Of a stretch of 64,000 bases of DNA, positions 38,108 through 48,012 are shown piece after piece. The DNA comes from Sulfolobus sp. A20 (lineage in GTDB: Archaea > Thermoproteota > Thermoprotei_A > Sulfolobales > Sulfolobaceae), in the NCBI RefSeq assembly GCF_001719125.1, contig NZ_CP017006.1:1998384-2062383 (forward strand). Direction: 5' to 3'. Position 1 is the first letter of the stretch; the number at the start of each line of letters is the position of its first letter. The translations under genes were made by a program, and so were the position numbers. Below the pieces are notes generated by a model. The model was not told where the DNA came from. It did not search any database and saw nothing but the letters and a program-made list of their open reading frames with translations.

Positions 38108-39379
38108 AATGGGTTCCAGTATTTGGCCACGGAGATCATAAAATGAAGCCTCTGTTATTTTAACATTATACCACATTCCCAATTCGACCATGGTATCCTT
38201 TATGACTACCGGGATGTAATTAATTGTCCTTCCTATAACTGAACCTTTACGACCTAGTTCAGTAGTTACTACTTTGCTCACCTTATTTATGTAATCAGAG
38301 TGAATGGAAAGCGCTATATCCTCATATAACTTATTAGCTATTTTTACTCTTTCCTTTTTTATTGCATCTGGAACTTGAGGCATAGAAGCACTTCTGGTAT
38401 TTGGTCTCATAGAGTACATTGCTATATGAATCCTCTCAAAACGTAAGTCTTTTATGAGCTCTAATGTGTTATTAAACGCCTCTTCGTCTTCTCCAGGGTG
38501 ACCTACGATTATATCAGTAGTTATATTAACGATAGGAATCTTCTTCCTTATTTCTCTTACGAGCTCTCTATACTCTTCAACAGTATATTTTCTGTTCATT
38601 AGCTTTAATACATTATCATCTCCACTTTGAACGGGCAAATGGACAAATTTGTAAACTTTAGGTTCTTTTAATACCTCTATAAGGTCATCCAAAATTCTCA
38701 TTGCTTGTTCAGGAGTCATCATACCTATTCTTATCATGAATTCCCCTTCTAGTTGACTTACCTCTCTTACAACGTCTGTTAACTTTACTTTACCACCAAG
38801 ATCCAAACCATATGCAGCAGTATCTTGGCCAGTTAGCTCAATCTCTTTTGCACCTTTTTGTATGGAGTATCTTGCAGTGTCTACTATTTCTCTCAGTGGA
38901 TAACTCCTTAGCTTACTCCTAGCTATTTTAGTTATACAAAAATTACAGTTCCCAGCACATCCGTCCGCTACTGGAATAATAGCAATTTTTCCATCAAATA
39001 TTCTTGGAGTTGTTATCGCCTTATCTCCTTCTAAGATTATTTTTCTTTCCTCAGATCCTACGACCTCTAGTATTCTATCGATACTTTGAGGTCCAATCAA
39101 TGAAGCATTGGGGGCAATAGATATAATAGCCCCAGGCTCAGAACTGCTCATGCATCCAGCTACTATGAGCTTTTTTGAAACTTTGTTTAGCTCCTTTATT
39201 CTTTGTTTCATTCTTTCTTCAGTTTCTAGCCTAACAGCGCATGTATTTAGTATTGTAATCTCAGCCTCCTCCGGACTATTTGCGAATTCATAACCTTCCT
39301 TCTCTAATAAGGTCATCATTATATACGAATCAGCCTTGTTTAATGTGCAGCCGTAAGTCTCAATGTATACCTTTTTCAT
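38102..39379 (-). CDS. tRNA methylthiotransferase (archaeal MtaB/CDKAL1 type)
   Basis: A 425-residue radical-SAM enzyme. The N-terminal UPF0004 domain has YGCTLNKADS and NTCAVR and VAGCMS cysteines for one cluster; the radical-SAM cysteines are in GCAGNCNFCIT near residue 140. HLPVQSGDD and TDIIVGHPGE are family motifs, and the C-terminal 60 residues form a TRAM domain. It adds methylthio to t6A37 of ANN-decoding tRNAs. All cluster cysteines are present. Confidence 0.92.
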   Translation of the reverse strand: MKKVYIETYGCTLNKADSYIMMTLLEKEGYEFANSPEEAEITILNTCAVRLETEERMKQRIKELNKVSKKLIVAGCMSSSEPGAIISIAPNASLIGPQSIDRILEVVGSEERKIILEGDKAITTPRIFDGKIAIIPVADGCAGNCNFCITKIARSKLRSYPLREIVDTARYSIQKGAKEIELTGQDTAAYGLDLGGKVKLTDVVREVSQLEGEFMIRIGMMTPEQAMRILDDLIEVLKEPKVYKFVHLPVQSGDDNVLKLMNRKYTVEEYRELVREIRKKIPIVNITTDIIVGHPGEDEEAFNNTLELIKDLRFERIHIAMYSMRPNTRSASMPQVPDAIKKERVKIANKLYEDIALSIHSDYINKVSKVVTTELGRKGSVIGRTINYIPVVIKDTMVELGMWYNVKITEASFYDLRGQILEPIL

Positions 39380-39424
39380 AATTCTTCAATAGTATTTTAA
39401 ACCCCAGACGCTTATAGATTTATT

Positions 39425-39844
39425 GTGAGCTCAGAAAAGGAATATCTTGAAATGTTAGATAGACTTTATACAAAGCTACCAGACAAGGCTCATAAGGTAG
39501 GTACTCAAGCCCTACCAAATTTAATAATATTAAATATAGGAAATAATACAATAATAAGGAATTTCTCAGAATATTGTGATAGGATTAGAAGGGAAGACAA
39601 GATATGCATGAAATACTTGCTAAAAGAGCTAGCTGCAGCTGGAAGTGTAAGTGAAAGGGGAGAATTAGTTATCCAAGGTAAGTTCTCATCCCAAGTAATC
39701 AATACTTTGATGGAGAGATTCTTGAAGAGTTATGTACAATGCAGTACATGTAAGAGCTTAGATACCATTTTAAAGAAAGAAAAGAAAGGATGGTATATAA
39801 GTTGCCTAGCTTGTGGAGCGCAAACGCCAGTGAAGCCTATATGA
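39425..39844 (+). CDS. eif2b: translation initiation factor aIF2 beta subunit
   Basis: A 139-residue protein with N-terminal helix, a central alpha/beta domain (LPNLIILNIGNNTIIRNF) and the C-terminal zinc ribbon VQCSTCKS...ISCLACGAQTP with four cysteines. It is part of the aIF2 heterotrimer that delivers initiator Met-tRNA. The start is GTG 39425. Its stop overlaps the DUF424 start (ATGA). It heads a run of five overlapping genes devoted to translation and RNA. Confidence 0.96.
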   Translation: MSSEKEYLEMLDRLYTKLPDKAHKVGTQALPNLIILNIGNNTIIRNFSEYCDRIRREDKICMKYLLKELAAAGSVSERGELVIQGKFSSQVINTLMERFLKSYVQCSTCKSLDTILKKEKKGWYISCLACGAQTPVKPI

Positions 39845-40137
39845 AGGTATTATTGAACATAATTAAGACCCAAGATATGACTCTAATAAACGTTTGCCAA
39901 AAGGAATTACTAGGTAAGATATTCAGAGAAGGAGATCTGGTGCTAGACGTTAGTGAGAAGTTTTATGGCGGGGAACTAGTGGAGATAGATTATGCATTTT
40001 CATTGATAGATGAGGCTACTGTTATGAGTATTGTAGGAAACGATGCGGTTGAAGAGGCTATAAAGAGGGGAATAGTTCATAAAGATTCTGTGCTAAACAT
40101 AGCCGGAGTAAAGATAGCTCAAGTATATAATATGTGA
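39841..40137 (+). CDS. DUF424 family protein
   Basis: A 98-residue protein starting MKVLLNIIKTQDM at ATG 39841, four bases inside aIF2-beta. DUF424 proteins are archaeal, about 100 residues, with patterns such as LLGKIFREGDLVLDVSEKFY and VGNDAVEEAIKRGIV, and regularly follow aIF2-beta. The biochemical role is unknown. A longer in-frame start at 39790 lies well inside aIF2-beta and is unlikely. The next gene overlaps by four bases. Confidence 0.85.
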   Translation: MKVLLNIIKTQDMTLINVCQKELLGKIFREGDLVLDVSEKFYGGELVEIDYAFSLIDEATVMSIVGNDAVEEAIKRGIVHKDSVLNIAGVKIAQVYNM

Positions 40138-40856
40138 TACGCATGGGAAAGAAATTCTGTGTAATGTGCGGAAAAGAGGACGTAGAATTAATAGGCTCAT
40201 TATGTCCAGATTGTTATTTGAAAAAGAACGAATTAATAATATTGCCAAAGAGAATAAGTGGAAAATACTGTAAGATTTGCGGAGCTCTTTGGATTAATGG
40301 TAAATGGATAAGGGACTCTAACTCTCATCCCACTAATGCCGTAGAGGAAATAGTTTACAAGGAATTGTCAAACAAAATTACTATAGATAGAAACGTAGAA
40401 GAGTTTAGCTTTAGTATAAAGAGTATCTGGAATGATCAAGGAGGTCATACTTTTACTACCGTAGAATTCAAAGGTAAATTAAAGGGAATTCCTTTCTCAC
40501 GTGAGGCTATAGTGAATTTAGAAATTGAAAGGTCATTGTGCATATATTGTTTTAGAAAGAAAACGAAGTATTTCGAGGCAATAGTTCAGTTGAGGGGTAG
40601 AAACTCAATCGGAGTAGATGATAAGAAGAGAGCTTTCTTTGAGTCGTTCTTTTCTAAAGAAGTAATAGATAGCATATCTGATGTGATTGAAGGGAGAGAA
40701 GGCGTTGATTACTATTTCATTAGTAAGAGTGTAGCTAAAAAACTAGTCTCCAACATCTCAAGTATTGTTGATGTAGAGATTAATGAGAGTTATCAGAATG
40801 AAAGGGTAAAAAATGGTAAAAAGGAGGCAAAGTTAGTTATTTCATTGAGGATATGA
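40134..40856 (+). CDS. NMD3-like zinc protein
   Basis: A 240-residue protein. The N-terminal zinc sites are FCVMCGKEDVE, LCPDCYLKK, and YCKICGALWINGKW; LCIYCFRKK lies further on. These match the N-terminal part of NMD3, the eukaryotic 60S export adaptor; archaeal members probably bind the large ribosomal subunit. GTG 40134 overlaps the DUF424 stop; ATG 40143 is an alternative start. RNase HII overlaps the end by four bases. Confidence 0.85.
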   Translation: MIRMGKKFCVMCGKEDVELIGSLCPDCYLKKNELIILPKRISGKYCKICGALWINGKWIRDSNSHPTNAVEEIVYKELSNKITIDRNVEEFSFSIKSIWNDQGGHTFTTVEFKGKLKGIPFSREAIVNLEIERSLCIYCFRKKTKYFEAIVQLRGRNSIGVDDKKRAFFESFFSKEVIDSISDVIEGREGVDYYFISKSVAKKLVSNISSIVDVEINESYQNERVKNGKKEAKLVISLRI

Positions 40857-41491
40857 GAATAGGAATAGACGAGGCTGGTAGAGGATCTTTAATAGGGCCA
40901 ATGGTAGTTGCTGGGGTTGTGATTGATGATAGTAAAGTAAATGTTTTAAAAAGCATAGGTGTTAGAGATAGTAAGCAACTGTCTAGGCAGAAAAGGGAGA
41001 AGTTATTTAGTATTATAGTTAGCTTAGTCGAGGCATTTTCAGTGGTTAAGGTGTTTCCAGAAGAGATAGATAGATTTAACCTAAATGATTTGACTTATAG
41101 TGCAGTAATTAAGATAATATACTCCTTATCAAGTTTCTCTCCATATATTGTTACAGTGGATAAGGTTGGAAGCGAGAAACCAGTAATTGATTTGATTTTA
41201 AGGTTAGGATATAAGCCTAACGTAGTTCATAAGGCCGATGAGAACTTCATCGAGAGTAGTACAGCCAGTATAATAGCTAAAGTAATAAGAGATAGGTATA
41301 TTGAAAAGCTCAAAGAAGAGTATGGTGATTTCGGTAGTGGTTATCCAAGCGATCAAAAGACTATAAATTGGCTAAAAAATGTTTATAAAAAAACTACTTT
41401 CCCTCCTCCGATCATAAGAAGGACATGGAAAATTTTACGTTCTATTGCTCCATTATATTATATAGAAAAGGAGAGTGAAAGGTTATGGTAA
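40853..41491 (+). CDS. rnhB: ribonuclease HII
   Basis: A 212-residue RNase HII. IGIDEAGRGSLIGPMVVAGV carries the first two catalytic acids, YIVTVDKVGSEKP the third, and HKADENFIESSTASIIAKV the fourth region. It cuts RNA in RNA-DNA hybrids and removes ribonucleotides from DNA. It is in the aIF2-beta operon with ATGA coupling to the NMD3 gene, and its last seven bases overlap the next gene. Confidence 0.95.
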   Translation: MRIGIDEAGRGSLIGPMVVAGVVIDDSKVNVLKSIGVRDSKQLSRQKREKLFSIIVSLVEAFSVVKVFPEEIDRFNLNDLTYSAVIKIIYSLSSFSPYIVTVDKVGSEKPVIDLILRLGYKPNVVHKADENFIESSTASIIAKVIRDRYIEKLKEEYGDFGSGYPSDQKTINWLKNVYKKTTFPPPIIRRTWKILRSIAPLYYIEKESERLW

Positions 41492-42540
41492 CCAATCTGC
41501 CTGCTGAAGCTAAGGCAAAATGGTTAAAGGTAATGGACGCTAAGACCCCAGAGGAAAAATTACAAGCTCTGCAAGAATTCCTAAAGGAGGTCCCTAAGCA
41601 TAAGGGAACTGAAAATCTAGTATATTGGGCAAAAAGGCGAATGGCTGAGTTAAGGGAAGAAATAGAAGTAAAAAAGAGTAAAAAGAGTAGTGGATTCTCG
41701 TTATTCGTAGAAAAGGAAGGTGCTGGACAGGCTATAATTATTGGTGACATTTCTCTCAGATCGCAGGTTATGAGAAAATTAACCAATGTTAAACAAGAAT
41801 TTGGAGAATTACCTATACCCGGTATGGTTAAGTATGAAGACGTCCAAATTCAGTTGATTAATCCTCCTAAAAGCTTACCTCTGCCCAAAATAGTTGGGCT
41901 AATAAGGAATGCTGATGAGGTAATCATTGGAGTTAATAATGAAGAGGAGTTGTTAACCATAAGAAGATTTTTAGAAGATAATTATATCTTACTAAAGAAG
42001 CCTAGAGGTAAAGTAGTAATTGAAAGGACTAGATACGGGCTATCTGGTATAAGGGTAGTTAATTTAGGAAAAATAATAGATGCTGACGAAAAGGCAGTTA
42101 GAGAGTATATTGAGAGCTTCGGGATAAAATCGGCTATAGTTAAGATAATAGGAGAAGTTAGTATGGATGATATAGAGAAGTCAATATTTGAAGCTGTGAG
42201 TTATAAACCAGCTGTCATAATATCTCCGTCAAAACTAAACATTATTGATCTCCCTTGTATAACTCTAAGTCAAATCGAAGTATTACCTAAAATTATGTTT
42301 GAAATGCTTGAAATTATTAGGGTATACACTAAAGAACCTGGTGAAGATCCCACTGATGATCCGTTAATCATGAAAAGAGGGTCTACTGTATTGGATGTTG
42401 CAAAAAAATTGCACTCCTCCTTAGCAGATAATTTTAAATATGCTAGAGTCTGGGGTAGATCGGTTAAATTCCAAGGGCAAAAAGTTGGTCCTACTCATGT
42501 TCTAGAAGATAAAGACGTAGTAGAGATTCACACAAGATAA
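41485..42540 (+). CDS. Obg/DRG-like protein with degenerate GTPase domain and TGS domain
   Basis: A 351-residue protein with the layout of DRG GTPases: helical N-terminus (AKWLKVMDAKTPEEKLQALQ), a G-domain region, and a C-terminal TGS domain (MKRGSTVLDVAKKLHSSLAD, WGRSVKFQGQKVGPTHVLED). The P-loop, however, reads IIIGDISLRSQVMRKLTNV where active relatives have GFPNVGKST, and the G3 DxPG motif is replaced by INPPKSLP. It therefore should not hydrolyse GTP. It may be a ribosome-binding pseudo-GTPase in this translation-linked operon. Start ATG 41485. Confidence 0.85.
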   Translation: MVTNLPAEAKAKWLKVMDAKTPEEKLQALQEFLKEVPKHKGTENLVYWAKRRMAELREEIEVKKSKKSSGFSLFVEKEGAGQAIIIGDISLRSQVMRKLTNVKQEFGELPIPGMVKYEDVQIQLINPPKSLPLPKIVGLIRNADEVIIGVNNEEELLTIRRFLEDNYILLKKPRGKVVIERTRYGLSGIRVVNLGKIIDADEKAVREYIESFGIKSAIVKIIGEVSMDDIEKSIFEAVSYKPAVIISPSKLNIIDLPCITLSQIEVLPKIMFEMLEIIRVYTKEPGEDPTDDPLIMKRGSTVLDVAKKLHSSLADNFKYARVWGRSVKFQGQKVGPTHVLEDKDVVEIHTR

Positions 42541-42588
42541 TTTGTTCTATATAAATTTAAGTATATGTTTTAAATATATAGTATTAAG

Positions 42589-44442
42589 ATGAGTGTATTT
42601 AGTAAGAAGAATAACAATAATAAAAGAGTTGGTGCTACACAATTATCTAGAATTGATTTATTATTTTATAATAGCGGTATTATTAAAAGGCTTGCCAAAA
42701 ACATAGAGCCTAAGCTAATTAAGGCAGGTTCAACACAAGATCCAAAATTATTTGCTTCTCGTCTTTTCTTCATTTTAATATTTTCAATAATGATATCGTT
42801 GATTTTTGTCATCTTTTCAGTAAGATTGTTTGAATTATACCGGTTAACCCTAGAAGTTAAGTATTTGGCAGGGTTTATGGTTATGATAGTATTTGCAATA
42901 ATAATACCTCCAATTAGTTATATTTCTCAGATACTACAAATTTCTCAAGAGATAGAGAATAGAAGAATAGGATTGGATAGTGAAGCACCGGCATTTTCTG
43001 CAATATTTAATGTGTTCTTAAAGTCTGGTATAAGTGCACGATTTGTTTTCGAGTATTTATCAAATTCAGCCGCTATGAGATATGCCAGCCAAATTTCTTC
43101 ATACATCAACAAGAGGGTTAAATATCTAGGAGAAGGTGTAGAAAGTGCGATATCTGAGTCATTAAAAATTTCACCATCTAAAGTTTTTAATGAGTTCTTG
43201 TTAACTTATGTTACTGCTGTGAGGACAGGTGCACCTGTATTAGAGACAATGGAAGCAAAAGCCAAGGATATCTTGAAGAATATAGAAGTTTTGGCATCAA
43301 CCGCTGCTGATAACTTATCCGGAGTTGCTGAGGGATTTGTAATATGGCTTTCTTCTGGTTTTATAACGTTCTTCCTTGTTATGTTGTTACAAGCTATATT
43401 TCCTAGCTTAATTGGATCTGTGCCGTTTCCGGTTATAGCTTCTTTCGCTATATTTCTTGTTCCAATAGTTAATCTAATGTTTATTTGGGTGACGGATCAA
43501 ACACAGTTCCGTTTCCCTGAAAGATCATTAAAGGCGTACAAGATTTTCTACATTACTTTTCCAATAGGCATCATATTATCCTTATTAATTTTATACTTGA
43601 TCAGAAATCCAATACCTTTACTTATACCCTTATTATATTTAACTGGTGGACCACAACAAATACCTTATACTATTTTAGCCTTTACAATAGGTCTGCTAGT
43701 TGCTGTAATACCGCCTGGAATTCTCGCAATGAAGGAGTTAAGAGAGGGTACTGGATATGATACTTATGTAGTATCTTTCTTGAGATCAATAGCAGAGGGT
43801 CTCAGGGCTGGATTGAACCCAGAGACCGTAATAAAAACTCTTAAGGACTCTCCTGAGATGGGCAAGTTTAGAGATGTACTAAATACGATATACGTCTATA
43901 CTGTATTAGGAGTTCCGATGAAAGATGCGTTCAAGAAAGCTGCAGATAGAATATTGGATTTCTCGAGCAGAATATCTTTAATTTCATTAGCGGACATGAT
44001 AGAGATTGGTAGTCTAACTCCAGAAACCGTAGAAGCTTTAGCTGATCAAGTAGATGCTCAAATAAGGATAAGAAGGTCTTATAACTCTAAAATAAGAGTG
44101 TTACTCTATGCACCTTATGTGGGAATAATATTAGCATTAGTAGCGTCAATTCTACTAGGTAATGCAATCTACACAATATTGTTAAAAGAAGCATTTGTTA
44201 CTTCTTATGGACCACTTGCTGCTGCAAGAGGATTATTGCCTAAGGCATTATACGTAATCGCTATCTCATCCATATTTAATTCATTTTTAGCGGGACTTCT
44301 AGTGGGTAAAATAGGTTATGGAAAAACTGCTGCCGGCTTTATACATTCTGCCATATTGATAGTTATAACAGCTATATTGGTAATAATTTCATTGCACATA
44401 TCACTAATTCCTTCTATATCTCCATCGTCGACATCTTTATAA
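42589..44442 (+). CDS. type IV pilus/T2SS-like membrane assembly protein (TadC/FlaJ type)
   Basis: A 617-residue protein with two GspF-type repeats, each with a soluble helical part and membrane helices: RFVFEYLSNSAAMRYASQ...AVRTGAPVLETMEAKAKDI in the first, and VVSFLRSIAEGLRAGLNPET...VLGVPMKDAFKKAADR in the second. About nine membrane segments are present. It forms the membrane platform on which the ATPase encoded 24 bases downstream works. No prepilin or peptidase gene is adjacent, so the pilin substrate is encoded elsewhere. A strong TATA region (42541-42580) precedes it. Confidence 0.85.
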   Translation: MSVFSKKNNNNKRVGATQLSRIDLLFYNSGIIKRLAKNIEPKLIKAGSTQDPKLFASRLFFILIFSIMISLIFVIFSVRLFELYRLTLEVKYLAGFMVMIVFAIIIPPISYISQILQISQEIENRRIGLDSEAPAFSAIFNVFLKSGISARFVFEYLSNSAAMRYASQISSYINKRVKYLGEGVESAISESLKISPSKVFNEFLLTYVTAVRTGAPVLETMEAKAKDILKNIEVLASTAADNLSGVAEGFVIWLSSGFITFFLVMLLQAIFPSLIGSVPFPVIASFAIFLVPIVNLMFIWVTDQTQFRFPERSLKAYKIFYITFPIGIILSLLILYLIRNPIPLLIPLLYLTGGPQQIPYTILAFTIGLLVAVIPPGILAMKELREGTGYDTYVVSFLRSIAEGLRAGLNPETVIKTLKDSPEMGKFRDVLNTIYVYTVLGVPMKDAFKKAADRILDFSSRISLISLADMIEIGSLTPETVEALADQVDAQIRIRRSYNSKIRVLLYAPYVGIILALVASILLGNAIYTILLKEAFVTSYGPLAAARGLLPKALYVIAISSIFNSFLAGLLVGKIGYGKTAAGFIHSAILIVITAILVIISLHISLIPSISPSSTSL

Positions 44443-44465
44443 GTTAGGAGGGAGGATGATATATA

Positions 44466-46205
44466 ATGAGTAAGGTTTTAAAGTCATTCAGGTTTAATAG
44501 GGGGAAGAGCTCAGCTAGTGCTGTAAAGTTGGGTTTGGATCTTCCGATTACCTTATATCCCATAACTAGTATTCCAGAAGAAATAATTAATATTGTAGCT
44601 GATTATGAAATAAATATTCTAGATATAATACCTGACGATATAAAATCTAATATTATCAATAACAAGATAGAACTACTCTTACCTAATCCACATGTTTTCG
44701 TGACCTTTGACTCCGACAAAGGTATTTACAAGTATGTCGTGGTAGAGCCTCCCGTAAATAACGATATACTAAACATATACATGATCTTTATAGAAGAGAT
44801 AGAGAGACAGCTCCTCTCTAGTTCTAAGACGCTTGACTTAGCTGGTGTAATATTCGAGATAAATGAGAAGAGGAAAGATCTTAATGTAATTCAAGAGAGA
44901 AGAGGAGAAGTAAACGTACTAAGTACAAATGCCAGAATAGTATTATATTATCTTCTCAGAAATATGTTTGGCTATAATATCTTAACATCACTAATTTCTG
45001 ATAAAAATATAGAAGATGTGTCCATATCAGGTCTAGATAATCCTGTTTATGTCTATCATAGGAATTATGAGTATTTACCAACTAATGTTATATTTTCGAA
45101 GAACATGAAAGTATCTCCACAGCTAGATATAACTATCAACGGAGAGGAACTATTAGATCAATTAGTATTGAGGTTATTCTCTCTGGCTGGTAAAACTATT
45201 TCAGTTGCTGAACCGATACAAGATGGAATGTTGCCTAGCGGGGCAAGAATTGCTGCTACGTTTAGAAAAGAGGTATCTTATGGAGGTTCCTCAGTAGTGA
45301 TAAGAAGGTTTGCTGAAAAGCCTATAACAATCCTTGATTTAATAAATTCTGGCACAATATCACCAGAGTTAGCTGCCTATCTATGGTATGCTATAGATAT
45401 GAGAATGAGTTTTATGTCTATCGGGGTTACGGGAGCAGGAAAAACTACATTGTTGAATGCAGTTCTTAACATGGTAAAGGAGAATACGAAAATCGTCTCT
45501 ATAGAGGATATACCAGAGATAAAGATATCTCATTCAAATTGGACTCAATTATATGCTAGACCAGCTTATGCAGGAGTTGGAAAGGAAATAGGACTGATGG
45601 ATTTGCTAAAACTTTCATTAAGATATAGACCAGACCTAATAGTAGTTGGTGAAATAAGGGGGCAAGAAGCATATGTGTTATTCCAAGCTATATCAACAGG
45701 TCACGGTGGTGCTACTACTTTTCACGCTTACAATGCTGAATCAGCAATAAAGAGATTGATGAATGAACCATTGAATATTCCTCAAGAATGGATACCTATG
45801 ATGAATATAATTATGACCATCAGAAGATTGCCAGTTTACATTGGAGACAAAATAGTGCTTAGAAGACGTGTGGTATCGGTTCATGAGATAGTTAGTTGGA
45901 ACGATTATAGAACTGTAGTGAACTGGGATCCTAGAGCAGATGCCTTTGAATTAAAGTTAGATCAAGCAAGGGTATTGAGGAACAGAATTGAAGAGGCAGG
46001 ATTAAACTTAGACGACGTAAAAGTCGAAATAGAGAGAAGAGCATTATTCTTAAAACTTTTATCTACAGCAAGGGATGTTGTGCAAAGTGAGGAAAGTTAT
46101 AAGATACTTAAGAAGTACATCATAAAGTACAGTCTTAAGCCTGATGAAGCAATTAAGGAAGTGCAAGCAATAGCGAAAATAAGACCTATATCAGTAAAAA
46201 GCTGA
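44466..46205 (+). CDS. type II/IV secretion-system ATPase (TadA/GspE type)
   Basis: A 579-residue ATPase. The Walker A box is GVTGAGKTTLL near residue 320, the Asp box is VSIEDIPEIK, Walker B is LIVVGEIRGQEAYVLFQA near 390, and the His box is STGHGGATTFHAYNAES. The N-terminal 230 residues are the domain that docks to the membrane partner. It should power assembly of an archaeal pilus or secretion of a pilin-like protein with the TadC-like protein. Sulfolobales have several such systems (Ups, Aap, Bas, archaellum); I cannot say which this is. Confidence 0.9.
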   Translation: MSKVLKSFRFNRGKSSASAVKLGLDLPITLYPITSIPEEIINIVADYEINILDIIPDDIKSNIINNKIELLLPNPHVFVTFDSDKGIYKYVVVEPPVNNDILNIYMIFIEEIERQLLSSSKTLDLAGVIFEINEKRKDLNVIQERRGEVNVLSTNARIVLYYLLRNMFGYNILTSLISDKNIEDVSISGLDNPVYVYHRNYEYLPTNVIFSKNMKVSPQLDITINGEELLDQLVLRLFSLAGKTISVAEPIQDGMLPSGARIAATFRKEVSYGGSSVVIRRFAEKPITILDLINSGTISPELAAYLWYAIDMRMSFMSIGVTGAGKTTLLNAVLNMVKENTKIVSIEDIPEIKISHSNWTQLYARPAYAGVGKEIGLMDLLKLSLRYRPDLIVVGEIRGQEAYVLFQAISTGHGGATTFHAYNAESAIKRLMNEPLNIPQEWIPMMNIIMTIRRLPVYIGDKIVLRRRVVSVHEIVSWNDYRTVVNWDPRADAFELKLDQARVLRNRIEEAGLNLDDVKVEIERRALFLKLLSTARDVVQSEESYKILKKYIIKYSLKPDEAIKEVQAIAKIRPISVKS

Positions 46206-47481
46206 CAGCAAGTATTAATAATATAATAGAGGAGATGTCCCTGTCATAAATCGCGTTTAAATAAGATAAAGATGCTAATAATAAGCCAGTTATTTTTGCA
46301 CTTATTATATAATTATTTTCACTATTATCCATTTCCTTAGGTGTGACTTTCCATCTAAATTTTATTCTCAAAAAGCCTTGTATATATCCGACCATCGAGG
46401 CTAATAAAGTAACTAAACTAGGTCTGTAATCTTTGATTTCACCTTTAACTCTTATAACTGACATGTATAACGACAGTGAAAACAGAATTGGTATCAAACA
46501 TGCGAAAACATATAGATAATTAATTTTCAGTAAAAATTCATTACCCAATGATATAATAAGCATAAGTAGGAATAACGGATATATTCCCCATTGTTGAGCG
46601 TAAATAAAACCTTCTACTCCTTTCGCTCCCAGTTTGAAAAGTTTCAAGCTGTAGAAAAAGAGTTCAGCAGAGCCATAAGCCCATCTTTTTATTTGATTAT
46701 ATAAATCTGTTAACGTATAAGGCGCTAATGTGTATATGACAATACTGTCGATGTACTTAAATGTAACACCATTTAATGCTAGCCTAATACCCAATTCTAA
46801 GTCTTCAGTCACCTTTCCTTCTTTCCAACCTTTAACGCCTATTAGAATACTTTTCTTAATTGCCATTGCCGAACCATTTGGAAAAATTAGTAAGTTAAGA
46901 GTACTTCTGGCCTTGAATAATGTGTTCATTACAAATTCTGTAGTATTAGCATAAATTTTCTGAACTACTGTGCTAACTTCTCTAATTCTTAATCTGAAGG
47001 AAAGTGCGTCGTATGCGGAAAAAGCCGATATTTTTTTCAGAAAGTCTCTATCAACTCTAGCTTCCGAGTCTAGAAATACTAATACGTCTCCCTTGGCTAA
47101 CTTTAAAGCGTAGTTTAAGGCTCCAGCCTTTCTTCCTTGATTGTTTTCACGTCTTACCATTATGAAATTATTCGGAATCTTATCTAACTTTCTACACAAC
47201 TTTTCAAATTTATCTTGATTATCATCAGAAATAACAACTACATCGTAATTATCATAATCTAATTTTGAAAGGTTTTCTATCAGCCCTTTAACAGTATTCT
47301 CGTCCTCATCCTTTATAGCTACTATGATACTAATCTTTTCATTTCCCTCTTCTTTCTTTTCTAACTTACTAACATCATATTTAGTTGATATTCTATAATA
47401 AAATACTTGAAGAATTATCCAAGATGCTGTAAAAAATGAGGATATATAGAGTAGTATTTCTATAATCTCATTAACTATCAT
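46186..47481 (-). CDS. membrane glycosyltransferase, family 2 (processive type)
   Basis: A 431-residue GT2 enzyme. A single N-terminal helix precedes the catalytic domain ([57 protein letters not shown]). D, DxD-like DSE, TED and QxxRW are the cellulose-synthase-like set that marks processive or lipid-linked transfer. Four or so C-terminal membrane helices follow. The donor and acceptor are unknown; extracellular polysaccharide is one possibility. It converges with the pilus ATPase (20-base overlap) and overlaps the pyrophosphatase gene by four bases. Confidence 0.88.
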   Translation of the reverse strand: MIVNEIIEILLYISSFFTASWIILQVFYYRISTKYDVSKLEKKEEGNEKISIIVAIKDEDENTVKGLIENLSKLDYDNYDVVVISDDNQDKFEKLCRKLDKIPNNFIMVRRENNQGRKAGALNYALKLAKGDVLVFLDSEARVDRDFLKKISAFSAYDALSFRLRIREVSTVVQKIYANTTEFVMNTLFKARSTLNLLIFPNGSAMAIKKSILIGVKGWKEGKVTEDLELGIRLALNGVTFKYIDSIVIYTLAPYTLTDLYNQIKRWAYGSAELFFYSLKLFKLGAKGVEGFIYAQQWGIYPLFLLMLIISLGNEFLLKINYLYVFACLIPILFSLSLYMSVIRVKGEIKDYRPSLVTLLASMVGYIQGFLRIKFRWKVTPKEMDNSENNYIISAKITGLLLASLSYLNAIYDRDISSIILLILAVSFLLI

Positions 47482-47996
47482 TTATTTTTCTTTCTTTCTA
47501 TCGCTTTTTTAATTCTTTCCTTAGCTTCACTAGCAGACCCCCAGCCACTTATTTTCACCCACTTACCGGGTTCTAATTCTTTGTAGTGCTCAAAGAAATG
47601 TATTATCTTATTTTTGATTGCCTGAGGTAGATCATTAACATCTTTAATGTTAGAAAATGTTGGGTCTGTTTTATCTCTAGGTACCGCAACTATTTTAGCA
47701 TCTTCTCCCTCTTCATCTTTCATATAAACTATTCCTACTGGTCTAGCTTCTATTACTGTTCCAGGAAGTAAAGAGTAATTACCCAATACTAATACGTCTA
47801 ATGGGTCTCCGTCTTCTTCTAAAGTGTCTGGTATAAAGCCATAATTGAAAGGATATACCATTGAAGTATAGAGCACTCTGTCCACCTTTATTACCTCTTC
47901 TTCCTCATCATATTCATACTTTATGTTAGAGTTCATCGGAATTTCGATTAAGACGTTAATTTCGTCTGGAGCCTTTTTACCTGGTCCTAATTTCAT
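47478..47996 (-). CDS. ppa: inorganic pyrophosphatase (family I)
   Basis: A 172-residue soluble pyrophosphatase. [30 protein letters not shown] and [19 protein letters not shown] are the family I metal and phosphate motifs, with all the aspartates in place. It hydrolyses pyrophosphate from biosynthesis, pulling polymerisations forward. It starts at ATG 47996 and overlaps the glycosyltransferase start by four bases, so release of pyrophosphate and sugar transfer may be coexpressed. Confidence 0.96.
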   Translation of the reverse strand: MKLGPGKKAPDEINVLIEIPMNSNIKYEYDEEEEVIKVDRVLYTSMVYPFNYGFIPDTLEEDGDPLDVLVLGNYSLLPGTVIEARPVGIVYMKDEEGEDAKIVAVPRDKTDPTFSNIKDVNDLPQAIKNKIIHFFEHYKELEPGKWVKISGWGSASEAKERIKKAIERKKNK

Positions 47997-48012
47997 TTAT
48001 ATGACACCATAT

